Shown: positions 56,755 through 64,000 of the stretch, piece by piece
How positions within the stretch are numbered: position 1 is the first letter of the stretch
Layout of the letters: every line of letters starts with the position of its first letter
Assembly (NCBI GenBank): GCA_034440635.1
Contig: JAOTON010001129.1
Location: 1,054,001-1,118,000, forward strand
Direction: 5' to 3'
DNA from: Lepas anatifera
Lineage: Eukaryota; Arthropoda; Thecostraca; Lepadidae
Length of the DNA stretch: 64,000 bases
Notes under the pieces: generated by a model
What the model was told of the DNA's origin: nothing
What the model saw: only the letters and a program-made list of their open reading frames with translations
Databases searched by the model: none
Position numbers and translations under genes: made by a program

Positions 56755-56758
56755 TTAC

Positions 56759-57329
56759 AGCATGGAATAGCATATGCATTATTATCGTTTAAATCACTTG
56801 CTCGCGGCAATCAGTGCAAAAACTGGGCTACTGTGGGGTGGCGGTAGTTCAACGTAGCCCTACACTGGCCAGAAATATTGTTTAGGACTTGAGGTGTAGC
56901 CTGAAAAAGTTACACGTTAACCAGAAAAAATCGTGATTAAGTTCGCCTTCACCGGGCCTTTCTTGCTGTGATACTGTATTCGATAGAGTAGCCTGAGTGA
57001 CACCCAAAAAACACCAGATTTTTTAGACCACATGCTTTTTTGCACATCTATATCCTTAAACAGGAAAACGTGGGGTCTGCTTTTTAAGACGGCTGGCATG
57101 TGCAATCATGAGAAAAAGGGTTGACAATCATCTTTCTAAACATTAGATCAACTTTTAGACCGAAAAAGTTGATTAAAAATATTAAATTAGATTGAAAGTT
57201 GATTTAAACCGACCTGTAGGTTATATATTATTCCCAGTCTCCCTGAAGGTGATAGAACCAAACGTGAAGTCATGCAAATGAAAATCGTGAAATAATAAGA
57301 CAATTTAAACGCTGCTTTATCATTTGGTC
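56759..57329. other. No recognised feature
   Basis: AT-rich. A local AAAAGTTGAT repeat lies near 57130-57210. Confidence 0.5.
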
Positions 57330-58075
57330 GGACATGCCTGGGGGAACCCCTAAGATATTACGTCGCGCCCCGAGGCTGCGCCGCCGGGGCAGCTCTCTGT
57401 TACGTCGCGTCCCGGGACTGCGGCGCCGGGGCTGCTCTCTGTTACGTCGCGCCCCGGGATTGCGCCGCCGGGGCTGCTCTCTGTTACGTCGCGCCCCAGG
57501 ACTGCGCCGCCGGGGCAGCTGTATGTTACGTCGCGTCCCGGGACTGCGCTGCTGGGGCTGCTCTCTGTTACGTCGTGCCCCAGGACTGCGGCGCCGGGGC
57601 TGCTCTCTGTTACGTCGTGCCCCAGGACTGCGCCGCCGGGGCTGCTCTCTGTTACGTCGCGCCCCAGGACTGCGCTGCTGGGGCTGCTCTCTGTTACGTC
57701 GCGCCCCGGGGCCGCGGCGCTGGGGCTGCTCTATGTTACGTCGCACCCCGGGACTGCGCCGCCGGGGCTGCTCCATGTTACATCGCGCCCCGGGGCCGCG
57801 GCGCTGGGGCTGCTCTATGTTACGTCGCACCCCGGGACTGCGCCGCCAGGGCTGCACCATGTTACTTCGCGCCCCGGGGCCGCGGCGCTGGGGCTGCTCT
57901 ATGTTACGTCGCACCCCGGGACTGCGCCGCCGGGGCAGCTGTATGTTACATCGCGCCCCGGGGCCGCGGCGCTGGGGCTGCTCTATGTTACGTCGCGCCC
58001 CGGGACTGCGCTGCTGGGGCTGCTCTATGTTACATCGCGCCCCGGGATTGTGCCACCGGGCGCGGCTATTTTCCT
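57330..58075 (+). repeat. 42-bp GC-rich minisatellite
   Basis: About 17 units with GGGGCTGCTCTCTGTTACGT as the recurring core. Because 42 is divisible by 3, several frames stay open on both strands (254 codons from 57334 plus, 214 codons minus). The predicted 14-residue repeats (APGLRRRGCSLLRR type) are not evidence of a gene. Confidence 0.95.
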
Positions 58076-60112
58076 GGCAGTTAGAAACCTTAAGGTGATC
58101 GATAGCATTTCACTCCCCACCGGAACCCATGCTCCACCTCCCATTGACTGCTGGTACCTGGTTTCAACACAACTCAATGCACCGCGGCGGCGGCAGGCGT
58201 CTGTTTTGCCATTCGCTGTCGCACCACCGTTGATGACATCTCGCTCAGAGCGTTGCTGCCAGCGCTGCCCCACGTCATGCACCAGCCCCCAGCTGCAACC
58301 TGCTGACGCTCCCAGTGCCAGCATTCACAGCCGTTTGTTCATTCCCATGGCCTTGGGCACGTAATTCGTGCGCGATGACTGTTCGCTCGTGAGACGTTGC
58401 TGGTGGCGAAATTAGTTGCTTCCTTGTCCCCAGTGTCCATTCGTCGCACTGCGCTGGGGCCTGTGTTATGGGTGACACTTTCTAAGTCTACGGCTTAAGT
58501 TGGTCAGCAAATAGAGCTGAGCACGACTTACAGGGCAAGCAATGGCTTGCAAGCGCAAGGTGGTACGTTTATCGGTACCTAATGCGAAGAGTCGGACTTT
58601 TGTCTCGGATTGAAGGCAGCAGATGACGGTGTGAATTTGAGAGATTTCTGGCTTTGCCAATGCGTTGTTTATTGGTTTCCGTTTATTTATCAAAACATTG
58701 ACTAGTGAATGAACCACATACAAGTGATGTCAAGTGGTTGAAACGAATATAAAATCCGAGTATAGAAACAAGTATGAAATAATGAAACATAATCGCTTAT
58801 GCCCCTTCAAGGGGAATAAGCTTATTGTATATGCAAGAGTATATAATACATACACACTACCGTCGCCGAGCTGTCGGGATACTACAGCGGCTCGCGCATC
58901 CTCGAGTCGGGTAGCGGCTGGGCACACCTCCTGTGTCTTTTCGCCCTAGCCGTCTGCTTTCCGATTCACCCTAGCCCTTTTTTACTGTCAAGATGAATTT
59001 ATACAGTAAATTTTGGTAAACTAAGGATACAGTTAGCCGGATTTGGAAACAAAACATACATACAAAACAAAACATAGAAGAAGATCAGCTGGCTGGGCTC
59101 CTAAGTTGGATCACGAACGTCACCCCTCGCTTCTGAAGTTGGGGAGCGTCTGTGCCCGACCCCTGACCCCTGTCCCCCTGACCACTGTCCCTCTGCGTGT
59201 AACTGTGCGGTCGGCGCCACTTCAAAATGTTTTCCAGTAATTTTGCTCGATGATAAGTTGTGTAACGATTTGTCAATATTATTTACGACTTATGAGTACT
59301 ATTTCTGTTTATATATTTTTGGAGGTGCCGGGCACCTCCCCCAATTGGTTTTGTCACGTTCAAGAGACCTGTGGAGTGGCTGGAACGAAGAGTATGCTCA
59401 GGAGCAGCGGTGGAGATCTCTTTTCAAACCAGGGGGGTCCCGGTCCGGTCGAGGCCGCAGGAGTGGATGTTTTTCGCAAGAAAATCAAGACACAACAATT
59501 CGGGCAATGCCTATAAATACCTTATAAAGCCGTATGATAGTGGGATTTTACACGAGCCGGATCATGACTTCCTCGGGGGTAAAACCGGCATGCACATTTC
59601 AACACACTTCGAGCATTTAATCATATGTTTTCCGGAAACTCAAAATAAGATACGGGTCTAAACCTTTGCCGTTGACTCGGTCTTTGAAAGGATAGCGATT
59701 ATAACGTACCGTGTGCTTTTAAACTGGTCCTCAATGAAAACGTGTTGGCAGCAGACAACATCATCGTCTGAAATCAAAATACATTGCAATGCCCAAGTCT
59801 AGCATATTCCCCTTCTGATAAGTCTTATGACCCCAGCAATTGGTGCATCATTATAGCTCTAAAATATTATTAGAATAAAATATATTGATGATATATATAA
59901 ACAGTACCTGAGGCATGCTACAGCATGGCGATAGCTACCTCCAGTATGCTGTTTCCGTAAAATGGGCTCATTGTCTTAGCTGTTTCTCCCCCTTTTCTCT
60001 CTCACTCGATGGTTTTGCCTTCTAAAATTCCATGACAAAAAACTGCACCATACATCAAAGGAAATTTTATAAAACGAAATTTTGCTACGAAAAGTCGTTC
60101 CTTGAATGTGTG
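58076..60112. other. No recognised gene
   Basis: Unique-looking DNA with only short frames. 58735-58935 has TATAAAATCC and GC-rich downstream text that could be an LTR or promoter fragment, not supported further. Confidence 0.45.
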
Positions 60113-60125
60113 AAAAATTCAATAG

Positions 60126-62209
60126 TTGATAAAATTTGAAGTGCTGCGGCGAGGAGCAAGATGATGAGTTGCTAAGATGTTCCCTGGCCTCTCCCCTCGA
60201 ATCCGGAAATGTAAAAAACACTGAAGATTATATATTCGGGCACAGCCCTTCATCAGAATCATGGAGCAAATATCAATAATTCTCAGTCCTAGTATAGCCA
60301 GACCTCGAATTGAGCTTCACACAAAAATGCCTTTTAGAATGAATGGTTAAAAATAAAATTGGATGTCGTGACAACAACGATATTGGTACCTCTAACCTAA
60401 AAGCAATGCCGACAATACAACAAACCTAGACCAGTATTTGTGTGATAGACTTTTCTATTATTTTTGCCAATCACTAGCTTTTGATTAACAATGAAAAACT
60501 CGCTGAAGTATCTTAATCGGTTATCTGAATATTTCTGTTCTTATTATCTACTTTTTCCGTTGATCGCAGGTTAAATGCTAACAAAACTACCTATTTAGCA
60601 CTAGTAGACGTGATACTAGATCGGTGTAAGGACTGCAAGCTTTCCCCTTTAACATGATGCTATATTTTTACAATAAAAGCCTCCCTCAAATTATTTAGTT
60701 AAGATTGTACCTAGTGGTCATGGTCAACTTATCCCTAAACTCAATCCATTGCATAATATATGGTTTGTAATTGATAAACCCTTTTTTCACAGCCTGCACC
60801 TCTGGCCCAACGTTAAGCGTCGAAAGAGTATACGTCTGGCTGCAAAAAAAAATATCAATTTCATAATATACTTATTCAACAACCCTTGGCTAAAGTACGT
60901 ACCTCTTAAACGAATACATCTTTTATAGCTAGTTAATGTGATCAACCATTGGTAGATACTTTTCTTCAGCCTGTACCTCTAGCCCAACGTTAAGTGTCGA
61001 ATGAGTATACGTCTGGCTGCAGAAAAGTATTATCAATAATTATTGGCATATTTCAAAACCCCAACCCCAGTATGTACCCCTAAAATCAAACCATCTCTTT
61101 GAGCTTGTTAATCTGATCAATCATTAATAAACCCTTTTCCCTAGCCTGTACCTCTGGCCCAACGTTAAGCGTTGAATGAGTAATGAGTTGAATTGTATAC
61201 TCATTCAACGCTTAACGTTGGGCCAGAGGTACAGGCTAGGGAAAAGGGTTTATTAATGATTGATCAGATTAACTAGCTCAAAGAGATGGTTTGATTTTAG
61301 GGGTACGAACTGGGGTTGGGGTTTTGAAATATGCCAATAATTATTGACAATACTTTTCTGCAGCTAGACGTATACTCATTCGACACTTGACGTTGGGCTA
61401 GAGGTACAGGCTGAGGAAAAGTATTTACCAATGATTGATCACATTAACTAGCTATAAAAGATGTATTCGTTTAAGAGGTACATACTTTGGCCAAGGGTTG
61501 TTGAATAAGTATATTATGAAATTGATATTTCTTTTTTGCAGCCAGACGTATACTCTTTCGACGCTTAACGTTGGGCCAGAGGTGCAGGCTGTGAAAAAAG
61601 GGTTTATCAATTACAAACCATATATTATGCAATGGATTGAGTTTAGGGATAAGTTGACCCTGACCACTGGGTACAATCTTAACTAAATAATTCGAGGGAG
61701 GCTTTTATTGTAAAAATATAGCATCATGTTAAAGGGGAAAGCTTGCAGTCTTTACACCGATCTAGTATCACGTCTGCTAGTGCTAAATAGGTAGTTTTTG
61801 TTAGCATTTAACCTGCGATCAACGGAAAAAGTAAATAATAAGAACAGAAATTTTCAGATAACCGATTAAGATACTTCAGCGAGTTTTTCATTGTTAATCA
61901 AAAGCTAGTGATTGGCAAAAATAATAGAAAAATCTGTCACACAAATACAGTTCTAGGTTTGTTGTATTGTTGGCATTGCTTTTAGGTTAGAGGTACCAAT
62001 ATCGTTGTTGTCACGACATCCAATCTTATTTTTAACCATTCATTCTCAAAGGCATTTGTGTGAAGCTCAATTCGAGGTCTGGCTATACTAGGACTGAGAA
62101 TTATTGATATTTACTCCATGATTCTGATGAAGGCCCGTGCCCGAATATATAATCTTCAGTGTTTTTTACATTTCCGGATTCGAGGGGAGAGGCCAGGGAA
62201 CATCTTAGC
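60126..62209. mobile_element. 2 kb foldback palindrome between 13-bp direct repeats
   Basis: The arms are 60169 to about 61185 and about 61195 to 62211, with a centre of about 10-15 bases. AAAAATTCAATAG occurs at 60113-60125 and at 62210-62222. Each arm holds three tandem ~176-bp units headed by AGCCTGTACCTCTGGCCCAA (60791, 60968, 61143). Arms differ at scattered sites. No enzyme is encoded. Confidence 0.85.
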
Positions 62210-62222
62210 AAAAATTCAATAG

Positions 62223-62600
62223 CTTTCATTAAACCACTTTCTTGATACTTGTTCGTGTATAGAATCATGGGTCTCGCCGCTGGGGGGGACGGGGAGATGC
62301 GTCCCCACTTTTAAAAGTAGGAGAGGATGAATAATATTTTGACCCCCCTCCGCCCACCACTTTTCACGCAGGGTCCCATCACGTTGTACCGAGTACTGAA
62401 AACATAGCGAATAACAAAGAGCGGGTCTCCTGCAAACACCAATTACATTCACAATTTCTCTCCGATACATGACTGTGGATACAGACGCCCAATGTTGTCT
62501 CTCAGGGGTCCTGCACTGGCTCAGGGATCCTGAGATCAAGTCAGAAACCTTCTGTAAATATATTTTCATTGGGCCCCAGGCCAGCTAAATGGGCCCAGCA
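62223..62600. other. No recognised feature
   Basis: An unassigned 117-codon minus frame (62569-62216) has no known motif. Confidence 0.4.
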
Positions 62601-63600
62601 CCAATCCTGGGTGCCAGACGAACTAAGGCCTCTAAAAAGCCCAGTGGGGGCGAGATCAGCATAATGTGCCCAGACAAACTAATTGGATCAATACTAGTTA
62701 AACACGCCCAACGCCACTGCAATGGACACCAATCCAGCTAGGGGGCCCTCCGACCAAGTCACGAACCTCTTACATAACTCCTCTCAGGGGCCCTTGACTA
62801 GCTCAGGACTTCCTTTGACATTCTACCTCAGTGATCCTTTTTAGCTCAGGGGCCACCAAACCAGCTTGAGCCCAATATCATTCCAGTTAACTCCTGTACA
62901 ATACGCTCCCAAGGACCCAGAACATCCCAGGGGCTTCTTGCGAAACTCTCTCCAGACGTCCAGTGTTAATTCACGAGGCCCAGGCCAACACACTCAGCTC
63001 ATGAGGCCAATACAAACTAAGAGGGCCCGACCAGCTGGGTGCCTCGACGAACTCACGAAGCTCCAAATAAGCACAAGGGGGCCCATATGTTAAACGGACC
63101 TGATACCAACCCAGGGACACTTGTAAGCTCAAGCGACACTAATCCAGCTAGGGGCCATAGGACAGGGTCAGAAACCTCTTATGTAGCTCCTCTCAGGGGC
63201 CCTTACCAGCTAAGGTGGCCCCATACCAGGTTACGCCCCAGGACAAAGTCAGTAAGCTCCTGTATCCTGACCTCTCTCAGCGTACCAGATCAGCATAGGG
63301 ACCCCTTGCAAAACTCCCTCTCAGGAGGCCCAAACCCAACTCATGGGACCAAAGATTAGCCGAGAGGGGCCATACCAGTTAAAAAGTTCCAGACCAGATA
63401 GGGGCCCCAGACGGCTCAAAAAGCGCCAGTGCCAGCACCGGGGTTACAAGATCAGGGAGAGGACCCTGACCATCTGAAAAGGCCTCAGATCAGCTCAGGG
63501 ACAAGACCCGCTGCGAGGGCCCTAAATCGGCTCAGCAGGCTCAGGAAAACTCAGCGGACCGGACCAGTTGGGCCCCCGACGATTTCAAGGGACCTAAATC
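62601..63600 (+). repeat. Degenerate GGGGCCC/CCAGCTCA repeat region
   Basis: Loosely repeated ACCAGCTCAGGGGCCC-like segments with irregular spacing. A longer repeat pair around AGCTCCTCTCAGGGGCCCTT (62775 and 63185) is visible. Confidence 0.55.
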
Positions 63601-63607
63601 AATAGAA

Positions 63608-64000
63608 GGCATAATAACTAGGTCTAGAGTCCGATGGTATGAGCAAGGTGAGAAGTACTCTGCGTACTTCTTGAACTTAGAGAAACGTAATTATACCAGT
63701 AGGAAAAATCATGTCATTACGGAAAGACGATACAAAACTTACTTCGGATCAAAGTGAAATAATGCATACATTAGTTCAGCACTACAGAGGACTCTTCACG
63801 GAGAGGGCAATTAATAGGGAGGAAGCGGGAGTTTTCATTGATACCATTGGTATAACTAAATTAACGGAATCCCGTAAGGCAGAATTGAACTCACCGATTT
63901 CAATAGATGAGCTTTCCATGGCATTGAAGTCAATGGCTAACAATCGTGCGCCTGGCACTGATGGTTTTCCTAATGAATTTTACAAGGTTTTCTGGGGAAA
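63608..64000 (+). pseudogene. LINE-E: L1/Tx1-type reverse transcriptase start, cut by window end
   Basis: RVRWYEQGEKYSAYFLNLEK (63629-63688) is the linker typical before L1-clade RT. After a one-base frame change near 63710, the frame from ATG 63711 stays open to the end. It contains HYRGLFTERA, SPISIDELSMALKSM and APGTDGFPNEFYKVFW, which are RT fingers motifs of L1/Tx1 elements. The frameshift makes this copy doubtful as a functional element. Later motifs lie beyond the window. Confidence 0.85.

Noticed and set aside
57270..58098. Long open frames on both strands (254 and 214 codons) with 14-residue repeats
   Set aside because: The 42-bp minisatellite is a multiple of three, so open frames in several phases are expected. 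No start context or domain supports a gene.

Overview
This window reads as repeat-dense non-genic DNA from a metazoan, most likely an invertebrate. The grounds are an env-bearing Ty3/gypsy (errantivirus-like) element, at least five decayed non-LTR retrotransposon lineages (two with an RNase H domain), tRNA-derived SINEs, hAT-like and TTAA-target DNA elements, and extensive satellites. No host protein-coding gene could be recognised with confidence. The species cannot be named from sequence alone.

Layout. 1-6024: 3' part of an env-bearing Ty3/gypsy element (RNase H, integrase, env, probable 3' LTR), broken by many frameshifts. 6147-15279 and 18218-26256: two diverged copies of one ~8-9 kb segment in direct orientation. 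Each carries the same RT/RNase H LINE fragments, a TA-flanked MITE, a tRNA-SINE and a GGCGCC-rich minisatellite with ~0.5 kb higher-order units. Copy-specific insertions date events after the duplication: a TTAA-target element and a CR1-like LINE in copy 1, and a 1.4 kb block in copy 2. 26257-29524 is mostly featureless. 29529-30552 is a full TTAA element.

30652-42826 is a ~12.2 kb inverted repeat, with arms of 4.2 and 4.6 kb around a 3.3 kb spacer that holds a 24-bp minisatellite, a SINE and a LINE 3' end. 42827-51100 holds MITE copies, a GC-rich block and three minisatellite families, one with a 35-bp unit. 51229-54358 is a nest of transposons: a TA-MITE split by a 2.67 kb hAT-like element with 8-bp target duplications, which contains a TTAA element, which contains another TTAA element. 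55737-56754 is a further full TTAA copy. 57330-58075 is a 42-bp minisatellite. 60126-62209 is a 2 kb near-perfect palindrome between 13-bp direct repeats. The window ends inside an L1/Tx1-type reverse transcriptase.

What the features say together: the DNA is a layered record of transposition. The paralogous segments and the two inverted-repeat arms act as internal controls, because each shows empty sites for insertions in its partner. The features most likely to be undescribed are the TTAA family packed with AGGTCA half-sites, the 12 kb inverted repeat, the 2 kb palindrome, and the GGCGCC higher-order repeat with paired-base changes in its hairpins.
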